This document shows, in pieces, positions 1 through 9,588 of a DNA stretch of 64,000 bases. Positions within the stretch are counted from its first letter, which is position 1. Every line of letters begins with the position of its first letter. The stretch comes from Pseudofrancisella aestuarii (GTDB lineage: Bacteria > Pseudomonadota > Gammaproteobacteria > Francisellales > Francisellaceae), in contig NZ_QLIS02000001.1 of the NCBI RefSeq assembly GCF_003574475.2, positions 186,001 through 250,000 of the forward strand, in the 5' to 3' direction. A program made the translations under genes and the position numbers. Under the pieces are notes generated by a model. That model saw nothing but the letters and a program-made list of their open reading frames with translations, did not search any database and was not told the DNA's origin.

Positions 1-1
1 T

Positions 2-103
2 GATAGAATTATCTTAAATAAAAGCCATGCGAAAATTCATCATGATACGGATACTTTAAATAAGATAGTTTCTTTTCTAGAAACAGGTAAGTTTGTATCT
101 TAA
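2..103 (+). CDS. 3' end of an unidentified CDS (partial)
   Basis: An open frame runs from base 2 to a TAA at 101-103 and encodes the last 33 residues of a protein cut by the window edge. The tail contains a Ser-His-Ala-Lys-Ile-His-His stretch followed by a helix-like Leu-Asn-Lys-Ile-Val-Ser-Phe-Leu. This resembles the C-terminal end of an alpha/beta hydrolase, where a late His completes the catalytic triad, but that is a guess from a short fragment. An 84-base gap separates it from the next gene. Confidence 0.4.
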   Translation, partial: DRIILNKSHAKIHHDTDTLNKIVSFLETGKFVS

Positions 104-187
104 TTTTTTTAGTGTGCCAAGACTTTATATAAAAGCTTAGAAATTTATTTTATTATAGATCTATAGCAGTCTAAGTTTTATAGTTTT

Positions 188-1663
188 ATGGATTTTCTTA
201 CAGAAAAACAAAATCGAGAAATAGAAGAATATGCAATTTCTAAAGGTATCAACCTTATAGATTATGCATCATCAAAGATAACAAAGTTTATCGTAAAAAA
301 ATTTCCTAAAAACTCAAAACTACTTTTTATAGTTGGGAATGGTAATAATGGTAGTGATGGGATTGCAGCTGCTATAAAGCTTCATAATGAAAACTATGAT
401 GTTGATGTCTATAGAATATTTTCAAAAGGTAATAAAGATAATCAAAACTATTATAAAAAGTTTTCCAAGCTCAAAAATACATTAAAAGAATTACCTAATA
501 TTTATGATTATGATGCTGTTATTGATGGGATATTTGGTATTGGACTAGATAGAGATTTACAAGGTGAAGTTTTAGAGTTGGTAAAGACTATAAATAAAAC
601 TGCCAAATATATTTTAGCTATAGATGTCCCAAGTGGCTTAGGGGCTTTTAATGCTAAAGTCTATGGTGAGGCAATACAAGCTAATGATACGATTACTTTC
701 TTAGCTGATAAGCAAGGATTACATACTGCTGATGGTTTAGATTATGCAGGTAAAGTTACTGTTGCTAAGTTAATTAGTAATAAAGATATAAAGTTGTCGA
801 AAGCTCCATATAAAGTTATCAGGAATACTATAGAAGATATAAATTTAGATAATATCCTTAGGAAGAAGAAAAATACTAATAAAGGCACTTATGGTAGCTT
901 AGCAATAGTTGGTGGCAATATTGGTATGAATGGAGCACTACAACTGGCTGGTACAAGTGCTTTATATAGTGGTTGTGGAAAGGTCTCCTTAATTTCTTTA
1001 GATAAAAATTTCCGCCCTGATATGTCTATACCAGAGCTTATGACTAAATCACTAGAAAATATTCCCCAAAATATAAATACTTTTTCAGCTCTAGCTGTGG
1101 GAGTAGGATTTGGAACTTGTGAAGAATCTCAAAAGATTTTAAAAATATTAATTGAGAACTTAAATCAGCCATCCATCTTTGATGCTGATGCACTTAATAT
1201 AATTGCTAGCAATGCTGAAGTAAAAGAGAGATTTATCTATTTAGAAAATAAAATAATAACCCCACATCCTGCAGAAGCAGCAAGATTACTTAATTGTAGT
1301 ACTCAAGAAATTCAAAATGACAGATTTGAGGCTATAAGGAAGTTAGCTAGAGAATATAATGCAACGGTAATACTGAAAGGAGCGGGTAGTCTAATTTGTA
1401 AAAATAATGAAATATATATAAATAAAACGGGTAATCAAGGTATAGCAGTAGCAGGGCAGGGAGATGTATTATCTGGAATTGTTGGTTCATTTTTAGCTCA
1501 GGACTTAGATACTTTATCCGCGAGTAGATTAGCTGTGCATGTACATGGTTTGGCTGGAGATGAATTAGCTAAAAAGCTTGGAGGCTATATTGGGGTTTTA
1601 CCTAGTAGGGTTGCTAAAGAGATTTGTAAAATTTTAAATAAAGAAGGAGAGCTATATGACTAA
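188..1663 (+). CDS. nnr: Bifunctional NAD(P)H-hydrate epimerase / ADP-dependent dehydratase
   Basis: Repairs hydrated NADH and NADPH in the cytoplasm. The N-terminal YjeF_N-type epimerase domain covers about residues 1-210, with the Gly/Asn-rich NAD(P)HX loop GNGNNGSDG at 50-58 and DGIFGIGLDR near 113. The C-terminal ribokinase-like dehydratase domain covers about 225-491, with KGTYG, the TPHPAEAARLL motif and the loop AGQGDVLSG at 422-430 carrying the expected catalytic Asp (D426). The length of 491 aa fits the usual fused protein. The 3' end overlaps the next gene by 8 bases, so the two are probably translationally coupled. No strong ribosome-binding site is visible at this ATG. Confidence 0.93.
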   Translation: MDFLTEKQNREIEEYAISKGINLIDYASSKITKFIVKKFPKNSKLLFIVGNGNNGSDGIAAAIKLHNENYDVDVYRIFSKGNKDNQNYYKKFSKLKNTLKELPNIYDYDAVIDGIFGIGLDRDLQGEVLELVKTINKTAKYILAIDVPSGLGAFNAKVYGEAIQANDTITFLADKQGLHTADGLDYAGKVTVAKLISNKDIKLSKAPYKVIRNTIEDINLDNILRKKKNTNKGTYGSLAIVGGNIGMNGALQLAGTSALYSGCGKVSLISLDKNFRPDMSIPELMTKSLENIPQNINTFSALAVGVGFGTCEESQKILKILIENLNQPSIFDADALNIIASNAEVKERFIYLENKIITPHPAEAARLLNCSTQEIQNDRFEAIRKLAREYNATVILKGAGSLICKNNEIYINKTGNQGIAVAGQGDVLSGIVGSFLAQDLDTLSASRLAVHVHGLAGDELAKKLGGYIGVLPSRVAKEICKILNKEGELYD

Positions 1664-2393
1664 TGTTAATAAAATAAAAAAAGCTACTCTTTATCGTATG
1701 GTTACAGATAAGCATATTTGTCCTTATGGTATAAAAGCAAAAGATCTTTTAAAGCGTAAAGGTTATGAAATTGAAGATATTCATCTAAAAACTAGAGAAG
1801 AGACAGATGTTTTTAAAGAAAAATATAAGGTAAAAACTACACCACAAACTTTTATAGATGGTAAAAGGATAGGTGGCTATGATGATTTGCAGGAATTTTT
1901 TGGTGTGGCAAAGCCGAAGAAAGAAAAGACTTATATTCCTGTTATAGTGGTTTTTGCTATTGCATTTTTAATGACTTTAGCAACGAGTTATGCATTATCT
2001 GAAACATTTATATTTATTATAAAAATGTTTATGGGATTTAGTATTTCTATTTTAGCAATGCTAAAACTTCAGGATATTGAGAAGTTCTTAAATCAATTTA
2101 TAACTTATGATTTATTAGCTAGGAAATGGCTGCGTTATGCTTATATTTATCCTTTTGCAGAGGCTTTTGTAGGTATGGGTATAATAGCAACAATTTTAAC
2201 TCCGCTAGTAGCTGTGATCGCTATAGTTATTGGTTCTATAGGCGCTATATCAGTATATGATGCTGTATATATTAAAAAGCGTGATTTAAAATGTGCATGC
2301 GTAGGTGGAAATAGTAATGTACCTTTGGGATTTATATCATTAACTGAAAATATAATGATGATATTAATGGGTATATGGATGTTTTTTATGTAA
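1656..2393 (+). CDS. Glutaredoxin domain fused to MauE/DoxX-like membrane domain
   Basis: Residues 1-80 are a glutaredoxin fold with a CPYG active site (C22) in place of the classical CPYC, the TTPQTF cis-Pro segment and an IGGYDDL glutathione-binding motif. A single active-site Cys suggests monothiol chemistry. Residues about 93-245 contain four hydrophobic segments and a Cys-Ala-Cys motif before the last one, as in MauE/DoxX-family redox membrane proteins. It probably passes thiol redox between cytoplasm and membrane, but the substrate is unknown. The start codon lies inside the end of nnr. Confidence 0.8.
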   Translation: MTNVNKIKKATLYRMVTDKHICPYGIKAKDLLKRKGYEIEDIHLKTREETDVFKEKYKVKTTPQTFIDGKRIGGYDDLQEFFGVAKPKKEKTYIPVIVVFAIAFLMTLATSYALSETFIFIIKMFMGFSISILAMLKLQDIEKFLNQFITYDLLARKWLRYAYIYPFAEAFVGMGIIATILTPLVAVIAIVIGSIGAISVYDAVYIKKRDLKCACVGGNSNVPLGFISLTENIMMILMGIWMFFM

Positions 2394-2407
2394 GGAAATA
2401 GAAGAGT

Positions 2408-2764
2408 TTATTTTTTATTTTTAATTATTTCTATAGGACCATGGTCATCGCAATGGTCACCATGAGGATGGTGTAATCTTCCATCTACTATATAGTCTAC
2501 ATGATCACCATGAGGAACTGTTTCATGTCCACAGTCTGGTCCATGTTTATGTTCTTCACAACATTCATCTTTAACTGGCTTACATTCATTTGGATTTTTT
2601 GCTGATACATCTATTTTATGTTCATCATAGTGTCCATTATGTTCATGATGCAAACAACCATTGTGTAAATAATCATAATGATCATTGTGTTTTACCTTAG
2701 TATGTCCACAACCATCTTTATGTGTATGCTCATGATTTCCATGATGTTTTTTACAATCGCTCAT
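2408..2764 (-). CDS. Histidine-rich metal-binding repeat protein
   Basis: A 118-aa soluble protein very rich in His, Asp and Cys. The start at 2764 is chosen because GAGGT lies just upstream; an in-frame extension to 2842 lacks such a site. The protein holds two imperfect copies of a unit of about 30 residues beginning Cys-Gly-His and containing HGDHVDYIVDGRLHHPHGDH in the second copy. This matches a widespread unit of presumed zinc- or nickel-handling proteins. The likely role is cytoplasmic metal buffering or delivery. It lies convergent to the glutaredoxin gene and no metal transporter is adjacent. Confidence 0.75.
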   Translation of the reverse strand: MSDCKKHHGNHEHTHKDGCGHTKVKHNDHYDYLHNGCLHHEHNGHYDEHKIDVSAKNPNECKPVKDECCEEHKHGPDCGHETVPHGDHVDYIVDGRLHHPHGDHCDDHGPIEIIKNKK

Positions 2765-2922
2765 ATTTATTACCTCAAAACTAAATATTATTACTTTGAA
2801 TTTACCAATTATTGTTGAAAATAACAACTTTGTTAATGACAACAGAGATATCTATAAAGTATAAAAATAATTCAAAAATTCTATATAATGAAACGATAAA
2901 TTTATTTTGTAGTTATAAACTG

Positions 2923-4134
2923 ATGAAAAGAATATTAATCATAGCGATATTGTTGAATATTATTACATTTGGCTATGCATCTGATAAAGAATATAACTTT
3001 TTAGTTATTACAGATATCCATTTAGATATAAATAAAAAAACTCCGATGGTTATAGATCCTGCAAAGTTTAATCGTGAGAATGAATTAGATAAAAATACAT
3101 TTAATAAAATGATAAATTTAATAAAAAGTGATATAGGTAAGTCAATTGCTAAACCAAATAGTATATTAATGCTTGGTGACATGGTTAGACACCCTGAGCC
3201 AGGAGAAAATAATCCAATTGGAACTGTGGTTGATAATGAGTTATATATCTATAGATCATTTGATGAGAAATTTGCGAATATTCCAGTTCTTTATACTTTT
3301 GGTAATAACGACAATATTATTCACTATGGAAATTTTAATATAAGAGGATTATCTCCATATACAATTTCTAAAAATAATAATTTTGATGGGTTTATATCAC
3401 ATACTAATTATTGTTTTTCAGATATTCCTAAACCTTGCTTGTTGGCTGAAAATACAATAGATGGATATTATATAGCTATGTTAGATGATAAGTTAGAGCT
3501 TATAAATCTTAATAGTATTTTATTTTCTAGAAAGTATGATGGAACAAGTGGTGAAGAAAAGTCAAAAGAAGAGCTAGAGTTTTTATCTAATCAATTAAAA
3601 AAAGCAAAAACCAAAGGTAATAGTGTGCTGATAGCAACACATATTCCAGTAGGTAATGATTCTTATGATAATAAAAATCTATGGACTAAAGAATATACAG
3701 AAGAGTTTATAAAAATTATTAAGGAATATAAGGATACTGTAATAGGTATAGTCAATGGTCATACACATGTTGATGAGGTTAGAATTTTACCTATTGATGA
3801 AAATACTAATATTGGCGAATATACAACAACTTCTCTTACAACAGTAATAACAAATGCTCCGGGTTTTAAGAGTTTTACATTAGCTGAAAATAGTGGAAAG
3901 TGGACTATAAAAGACTATTCAGCATATAGTTTTATTGAGCCCCAAATAAATGATTTAAAAATAAAAAAACTATATACATTTACAGATGAATATTGTGATA
4001 AAAATAGTTATAAAGAGAATATAAATAATTGTTTAAAAAATGTAACTTTGGATAAAATGAGTAAATTTACATTTATAGAAAATCCTAATGTAAAACCACG
4101 TAAATTAATAAATAACTCTCTTTATATCTCTTAA
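2923..4134 (+). CDS. Exported calcineurin-like metallophosphoesterase
   Basis: A 403-aa protein with an N-terminal signal peptide (KRILIIAILLN core, cleavage near Ala-Ser-Asp). The two-metal phosphoesterase motifs appear in order: DIHLD, GDMV, GNND, ATHIP and GHTH. The general layout resembles acid sphingomyelinase-like phosphodiesterases, so phosphodiester or phosphomonoester cleavage in the periplasm or outside the cell is likely; the substrate is unknown. The start at 2923 is preferred over the open frame back to 2812 because it places the signal peptide at the N terminus. It stands alone, without an obvious operon. Confidence 0.8.
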   Translation: MKRILIIAILLNIITFGYASDKEYNFLVITDIHLDINKKTPMVIDPAKFNRENELDKNTFNKMINLIKSDIGKSIAKPNSILMLGDMVRHPEPGENNPIGTVVDNELYIYRSFDEKFANIPVLYTFGNNDNIIHYGNFNIRGLSPYTISKNNNFDGFISHTNYCFSDIPKPCLLAENTIDGYYIAMLDDKLELINLNSILFSRKYDGTSGEEKSKEELEFLSNQLKKAKTKGNSVLIATHIPVGNDSYDNKNLWTKEYTEEFIKIIKEYKDTVIGIVNGHTHVDEVRILPIDENTNIGEYTTTSLTTVITNAPGFKSFTLAENSGKWTIKDYSAYSFIEPQINDLKIKKLYTFTDEYCDKNSYKENINNCLKNVTLDKMSKFTFIENPNVKPRKLINNSLYIS

Positions 4135-4213
4135 ATTTTTATTTTTGCATGTTAATTTTTATTATGTTACTTTAGTTCTAAACTAAATTTTATATAAAAA
4201 TAATAATTTACAT

Positions 4214-6163
4214 ATGGAACGTAATAAAGGTGCTTATGCGCCAGTATTTTATCCAGCGATTGTTTTAGCAATAATATTTTCTTTGTTGGGTATACTTTGC
4301 CCAACCTTATTCTCAAAGTATATGGAATTAATACAAAATATAATCTTAGAGAAATTTGGTTGGTTATACATATTAGCAATGAGTATATTTGTCTGCTTAT
4401 GTGTTTTTTTAATGTTTAGTCGATTTGGAGACATTAAACTAGGTCAGGAACATGAGCTTCCTCAACATAGTAATTTATCTTGGTTTGCTATGTTATTTGC
4501 CGCAGGTATGGGAATAGGTTTAATGTTTTATGGAGTTGCAGAGCCATTACAGCATTTTTTAGCTCCACCGGATGCTACAGCTGATAAGTTTCAAGCAGCA
4601 AAGGAAGCTATGGATATCACCTTTTTCCACTGGGGAATTGAGGCTTGGTCTGTATATGCAGTAGTTGGATTATCTTTAGCATATTTTGCTTATCGCCATG
4701 ATCTTCCATTACTACCTCGTTCTATATTATATCCAATATTAGGAAAACATATTTATGGTCCAATAGGTCATGCAGTAGATGTATTTGCTATACTAGGAAC
4801 ATTATTTGGAGTTGCAACGTCATTAGGCTTCGGTGCTATGCAAGTTAGTGCTGGAATAAGCTTTTTAATAGGAGCTCCAGACACAGTTCAGATGCAGATT
4901 ATTTATATTATATTTATAGTTGCATTAGCTACTATCTCTGTTGGTCTTGGACTAGATAAGGGTATTAAGATCCTAAGTAATGTAAATATAGTATTAGCTC
5001 TTATATTATTAGGGTTTATCTTATTTTTTGGACATACTACAGATCTTGTAAAAGATTATTTTCAAAATATAGGTTATTACATAAGCACTATAGTCGATAA
5101 GACTTTTAATCTATATGCTTATAATAAGGATAGTCAAGGCTGGTTAAAAAGCTGGACTCTATTTTATTGGGGATGGTGGATAGCTTGGTCACCATTTGTA
5201 GGAATGTTTATTGCAAAAGTTTCAAGAGGTAGATCTATAAGAGAATTTGTAGTTGGAGTATTGTTTATTCCAGTTGGATTTACTTTTTTATGGATGACTG
5301 TTTTTGGAAACTCTTCTATAGATATAGCTATGACTAGTTCAGGAGAGAGTTTAGTAAGTGCTGCACAAAATAATGTGCCAGTTGCACTATTTGAGTTTTT
5401 AAGGTTTTTTCCTTTTTCTACTTTTGCATCTATATTAGCTGTTCTTTTAGTGGTTACATTTTTTGTTACTTCTGCAGATAGTGGTTCTTTAGTTATAGAT
5501 ATTTTAGCGACAGGAAATGCCAAAGAATCATTAGTGCTCCATCGTATTTCGTGGTCAATTTTAACTGGGTTATTAGCAATTTCATTACTTTTAACGGGTG
5601 GGTTAGATGCATTACAGTCTGCTACAATTATTAGTGCTTTTCCTTTATTATTTATACTTTTCTTAATGTGTATTTGTTTGATAAAGAGTTTAAGACTAGA
5701 TTATTTAAGAATTAAAAGCATAGAAACACATTCAACAGTAGTGCAATATGTTAAAGCAAATACTTCTTGGCAAGATAGATTAAAAGCTATAATTGACAAG
5801 CCTTCTAAAGAAGAAGCAGAATTATTTTTACATGATGTAGTTCATAATGCTATATACGAAGTTTCTAACAAAATGAAACAAACTGGTTTAAATACAGAAG
5901 TTTTTGTAGATGAAGAGACTATTAGCTTAACAATATTTAATGAAAAAACTGATGATTTTATATATACAGTAATGCTTAGAATATATCAGTCAAAAGATGA
6001 AAGTGAATATAATAGAGTTGAAGTATTTCTTAGTCATGGTGGACAATATTACGACATTATGGGTTATTCAAAAGAGCAGGTTATAGCAGATGTTATTAAC
6101 CAATATGACAAACATCTTCATTATTTACATTTAGCAGTCGCAGATAAAGATATTATTAGCTAA
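4214..6163 (+). CDS. BCCT-family betaine/carnitine/choline transporter
   Basis: A 649-aa inner-membrane carrier with about 12 membrane segments. The glycine stretch GMGIGLMFYG (about residues 97-106) matches that of the sodium-coupled betaine carrier BetP, and the Trp-rich segment FYWGWWIAWSPFVGMF is the substrate-binding helix of the family. About 140 residues after the last membrane segment form a soluble C-terminal domain like that of BetT-type members. Likely function is uptake of a quaternary ammonium compound as osmoprotectant or nutrient. No betaine synthesis genes are adjacent. Confidence 0.9.
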   Translation: MERNKGAYAPVFYPAIVLAIIFSLLGILCPTLFSKYMELIQNIILEKFGWLYILAMSIFVCLCVFLMFSRFGDIKLGQEHELPQHSNLSWFAMLFAAGMGIGLMFYGVAEPLQHFLAPPDATADKFQAAKEAMDITFFHWGIEAWSVYAVVGLSLAYFAYRHDLPLLPRSILYPILGKHIYGPIGHAVDVFAILGTLFGVATSLGFGAMQVSAGISFLIGAPDTVQMQIIYIIFIVALATISVGLGLDKGIKILSNVNIVLALILLGFILFFGHTTDLVKDYFQNIGYYISTIVDKTFNLYAYNKDSQGWLKSWTLFYWGWWIAWSPFVGMFIAKVSRGRSIREFVVGVLFIPVGFTFLWMTVFGNSSIDIAMTSSGESLVSAAQNNVPVALFEFLRFFPFSTFASILAVLLVVTFFVTSADSGSLVIDILATGNAKESLVLHRISWSILTGLLAISLLLTGGLDALQSATIISAFPLLFILFLMCICLIKSLRLDYLRIKSIETHSTVVQYVKANTSWQDRLKAIIDKPSKEEAELFLHDVVHNAIYEVSNKMKQTGLNTEVFVDEETISLTIFNEKTDDFIYTVMLRIYQSKDESEYNRVEVFLSHGGQYYDIMGYSKEQVIADVINQYDKHLHYLHLAVADKDIIS

Positions 6164-6257
6164 TAAATTAATCTTTAAATCTATATAAAATGATTTGGTA
6201 AATTTATTTTACTAATAGTAGACTATTCTAAAGTATATAACTTTTGAGAGATAAGAG

Positions 6258-7121
6258 ATGTTAAAGACAAAAAGTTTAACTCCATTTGAATATGAGGTAA
6301 TAATTAATAAAGCAACAGAAAAGCCTTTTACAGGTAGATATAATGATACTGATATTGATATTGAAGGAACATATCTTTGCAGAAATTGTGGTTTACCTTT
6401 ATTTAAAGCAAGTAGTAAATTTACATCCACATGCGGCTGGCCAAGTTATGATGAGCATATAGCTAATAATGTTAAAGAACTACCAGATGCTGATGGTCGT
6501 AGGACTGAAATTTTATGTAATGGTTGTGATGGACATTTAGGACATATTTTTCATGGTGAAGGATATACTAAATTAAATACACGTTATTGTGTAAATTCAG
6601 CATCTGTTGATTTTGTACCTTTTGAAAGCCTTTGTGAAACTGAAGAAATATTAGTAGCAGCAGGATGTTTCTGGGGAGTTGAATATTATCTAAAGAAATT
6701 AGATGGAGTTCTTTTAGCAGAGTCTGGTTATTGTGGAGGAGATGAACAATACCCAGATTATAAAAAAGTTTGTAATGGTGATACAGGATACTTAGAAGTA
6801 GTGAGAGTTATATTTCAAAAAAGTAAATTATCTCTGGAAGGCATTTTGAAATACTTCTTTGAAATACATGATTTTGAACAAACTAATGGGCAGGGACCTG
6901 ATATTGGAGAACAATATAAATCAGCAATATTTTATTATAATGATGAGCAAAAGAGAGTTGCTGAAAAAGTTAAACAAGGTTTAACTAATATGGGTTATAA
7001 AGTTGCTACTGATATTAGAGAAGCAAAACCTTATTATGTTGCAGAAGATTATCATTTGGATTATTACAATAAAAAGGGAACTTTGCCTTATTGTCATATG
7101 CCAAGAAAAGTTTTTGAATAA
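6258..7121 (+). CDS. msrAB: Fused methionine sulfoxide reductase MsrB-MsrA
   Basis: Residues 1-120 are the MsrB domain, with zinc cysteines C41, C44, C87 and C90 and catalytic C111 in RYCVNS. Residues about 128-287 are the MsrA domain, with catalytic C137 in AAGCFWG. The order B then A is one of the known fusion arrangements. It reduces both stereoisomers of oxidised methionine using thioredoxin. No signal peptide is seen, so it should act in the cytoplasm. A GAGAGATAAGAG stretch precedes the ATG as ribosome-binding site. Confidence 0.95.
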   Translation: MLKTKSLTPFEYEVIINKATEKPFTGRYNDTDIDIEGTYLCRNCGLPLFKASSKFTSTCGWPSYDEHIANNVKELPDADGRRTEILCNGCDGHLGHIFHGEGYTKLNTRYCVNSASVDFVPFESLCETEEILVAAGCFWGVEYYLKKLDGVLLAESGYCGGDEQYPDYKKVCNGDTGYLEVVRVIFQKSKLSLEGILKYFFEIHDFEQTNGQGPDIGEQYKSAIFYYNDEQKRVAEKVKQGLTNMGYKVATDIREAKPYYVAEDYHLDYYNKKGTLPYCHMPRKVFE

Positions 7122-7125
7122 AATC

Positions 7126-8310
7126 TTATCTTAATTTTTTTCTTATTAGCAAAAATATTATTAAAGCTGAAAATATAAATATAATTTGTTGTAAAGGAAT
7201 TTCTGTCATTAGCTTTGAGCTTATATAGTGGCTTATCATAAAGCTAGCCATACCACCTAAAGAAAATTTAATTAAGTTGTTTATAGCATTACCTGAACCA
7301 TATCCTTCTTTTAACTGATTTAAGGCTTTTGAAGTAGTAATTACATTTATTAAAGAAAAACCGGCAGTAGCTATTGTATTTACGAATACAAATAAATAAA
7401 TATTTTGATAATGTTGAGCTATTATAAAATTTATAAGTAAAGCTAAGATAGCTAAACTATAACCAACAAAGATAAATTTATATTGATTATATAAAGTTAT
7501 TTTTCTTTTAATATAATAATTTACAAAAATAATACCAACTATATTAAGAGCAAATAAAATACAGTATATAAAATATCCAAGTTTAAAATAATCAATAATT
7601 AAAACAGAGGATGAACTTATAAAACTAAAAAGGGCACTAAAACTTAGACCAGCAACTACAGAGCATAATACGAAAGGAATGTTTTTAATATGTTTAAAAT
7701 AAATTCTAAGATTATGGAGTAAGCTAGATGTTTTTTTATGTTCTTTTAATGTTTCTGGTAAGAAGAATGATAAACCAAATAAGAATATTCCATATATTGT
7801 GAGAAAGTGAAATATATCTTGCCATTCTCCAGTAGTATATATAATAAGGCTTCCTATCATAGGTGAAATTATTGGGGCAATCATAAATACCATAGTTAGA
7901 GTAGCCATAGTAGTAATTAGTTTCTTCCCACGATAGCAGTCACGAATTATTGCCATTGCTATAATAGCACCAGATGAATCACCAAGTCCTTGAATAAACC
8001 TCATATAAAGAAGCATTTCATAAGTACTACTTAATGAGCAAAGAATAGAGCTCAACATATATATAAACATGCCTAATATAAGAGTTTTTTTTCGTCCTAT
8101 ACGATCTGATAAGGCTCCCCAAAAAAGCATGCCTAGAGCGAATCCAAAAAAATATGTTGATACAGATGTGGCTACCATACTTGGCTGAATATTAAAATAT
8201 TCACCTATTTTTCCAAATGCTGGGATATAAGTATCTATTGCAAAAGGAGGTAGCGCCGCAAAAAAAACAGCAACAAATATTAAAAGTTTACTACCTTTTC
8301 GTATGGTCAT
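7126..8310 (-). CDS. Bcr/CflA-family drug-resistance MFS exporter
   Basis: A 394-aa major facilitator with 12 predicted membrane segments. The loop-2 signature DRIGRKKTL and the opening LPPFAIDTYIPAF are typical of the Bcr/CflA subfamily of proton-driven drug or metabolite exporters. It converges on msrAB with only four bases between stops. A promoter candidate lies just upstream. Substrate cannot be told from sequence. Confidence 0.87.
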   Translation of the reverse strand: MTIRKGSKLLIFVAVFFAALPPFAIDTYIPAFGKIGEYFNIQPSMVATSVSTYFFGFALGMLFWGALSDRIGRKKTLILGMFIYMLSSILCSLSSTYEMLLYMRFIQGLGDSSGAIIAMAIIRDCYRGKKLITTMATLTMVFMIAPIISPMIGSLIIYTTGEWQDIFHFLTIYGIFLFGLSFFLPETLKEHKKTSSLLHNLRIYFKHIKNIPFVLCSVVAGLSFSALFSFISSSSVLIIDYFKLGYFIYCILFALNIVGIIFVNYYIKRKITLYNQYKFIFVGYSLAILALLINFIIAQHYQNIYLFVFVNTIATAGFSLINVITTSKALNQLKEGYGSGNAINNLIKFSLGGMASFMISHYISSKLMTEIPLQQIIFIFSALIIFLLIRKKLR

Positions 8311-8342
8311 TAATAATAGAAATTTTAGATATAAATAGGCTA

Positions 8343-8371
8343 TTAATATTAACAGAGTTATATAATAACAA
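8343..8371 (-). promoter_or_regulatory. Candidate sigma-70 promoter of the Bcr/CflA gene
   Basis: On the minus strand TTGTTA (8366-8371) is followed after 17 bases by TATTAA (8343-8348). The inferred start of transcription is about 25 bases before the ATG at 8310. In DNA this AT-rich such matches also occur by chance. Confidence 0.35.
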
Positions 8372-8413
8372 ACAGAATTTTATATGATTAGACTAAAAGA
8401 AAAAGTAGAGAAA

Positions 8414-9568
8414 TTAAGCTTGTACAGATGAGCCACTATTAGAAGTTTGTTCTGCTGATACTGCATCTGTTAATGCTGCATTAGTTGAAGCTGCTTCAGA
8501 AGACTCATTAGCATTAGCAACAGGAGTTGTTGTGGTTGCAGAATTGTCAGCTTGAGTTATAGGAGCTGCTGATTTATCTGTAGCTGAGCTATTATCATAA
8601 GTTGCTGCTGTTTGAGCTTGAGCTCCAGATGAAGCATCATCAATAGCACGTTGAATATTATCAGCATTTGTATATCCAGCTATAACTGTTGTATTAGACT
8701 CATTAGCATTATTGATAGGAGCTACTACAAGGTAAGGAGTACCCTGAATTCCTAAATTTTGACTGCCAATAGTTAATACATCTTTTAGATGTTCAGCAAT
8801 CTTCGCTGATTTGATAGTAGCTTTTACTTTTGCAATATCAGCACCAGAATCTTTAGCTACTTTATCAATTGTAGAATCTTTTAATTTTCCTTCATCTTCA
8901 CCAGTAGCAAATATTCCATCATGATACTTAACATAAGTAGCACCACCATAAAGTTTATAGATAGCAGAACCAACTTCAGCAGCGTACTCAGATGCTGGAG
9001 ATCTTTCTCCAAAGATTGGGAATTCTACAAATACAAACTCTACATTTGGATTTTTATCCATAAGTTTTTCAAGTTCAGGATAAACCTTAGCACAATACAT
9101 ACATTGATAATCAAAGAATTCATAAACAGCTATTTTAGCGCCTTTATTATCAGTTTTTGGAGTTAGATCAGAACTAACTATGCTATCTCTATTCTCTAAG
9201 AAACTTGATACGCTTTGAGCATTCATTTTTTCAGTTACTGTTTCTCTTAATTGTTTTAAGTTGCTAGCTATAGCCTCTTCTGATACAGCAGGTTTTGTAT
9301 TATTTAATGCATCATTGAAACCTTGTATAACTTTATCATTGTTAATATCAATACCATCAAGATTAGGGTCGTTAGCCATATTACTACCAATGCCATAACC
9401 TATAACATAGCTAGCATTGCTATTATTATTTGTTGTAGTGTTATTTGTAGTTACTTCTGATGCAGGAGCTGTAGGCTCATCAGAGGCCTTGTCTTCACCT
9501 TTACAAGCAGTAAGACCAATAGCTAAACTAGCAGCTGTTAGAGCTATTAAAAGTTTTTTCTTATTCAT
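8414..9568 (-). CDS. fipB: FipB/DsbA-like lipoprotein thiol oxidoreductase
   Basis: A 384-aa lipoprotein with lipobox LTAC (C22). An FKBP-type N-terminal dimerisation domain covers about 52-125. A DsbA-type thioredoxin fold follows, with active site CMYC at 156-159 and cis-Pro motif T277-P278. The last 70 or so residues are a low-complexity Ala/Ser/Thr/Asn tail. In Francisella, FipB is a disulfide oxidoreductase/isomerase needed for virulence and is encoded with FipA, exactly the arrangement here. It acts in the periplasm. The Ser/Thr-rich tail is a plausible O-glycosylation region. Confidence 0.9.
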   Translation of the reverse strand: MNKKKLLIALTAASLAIGLTACKGEDKASDEPTAPASEVTTNNTTTNNNSNASYVIGYGIGSNMANDPNLDGIDINNDKVIQGFNDALNNTKPAVSEEAIASNLKQLRETVTEKMNAQSVSSFLENRDSIVSSDLTPKTDNKGAKIAVYEFFDYQCMYCAKVYPELEKLMDKNPNVEFVFVEFPIFGERSPASEYAAEVGSAIYKLYGGATYVKYHDGIFATGEDEGKLKDSTIDKVAKDSGADIAKVKATIKSAKIAEHLKDVLTIGSQNLGIQGTPYLVVAPINNANESNTTVIAGYTNADNIQRAIDDASSGAQAQTAATYDNSSATDKSAAPITQADNSATTTTPVANANESSEAASTNAALTDAVSAEQTSNSGSSVQA

Positions 9569-9588
9569 ATAAGTTTTCTCCTATTCTT

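Noticed and set aside
5164-5523. Minus-strand open frame of 119 codons inside the BCCT gene
   Set aside because: It has no recognisable domain or ribosome-binding site and lies wholly inside a strongly supported gene; like the other antisense frames it follows from codon bias.
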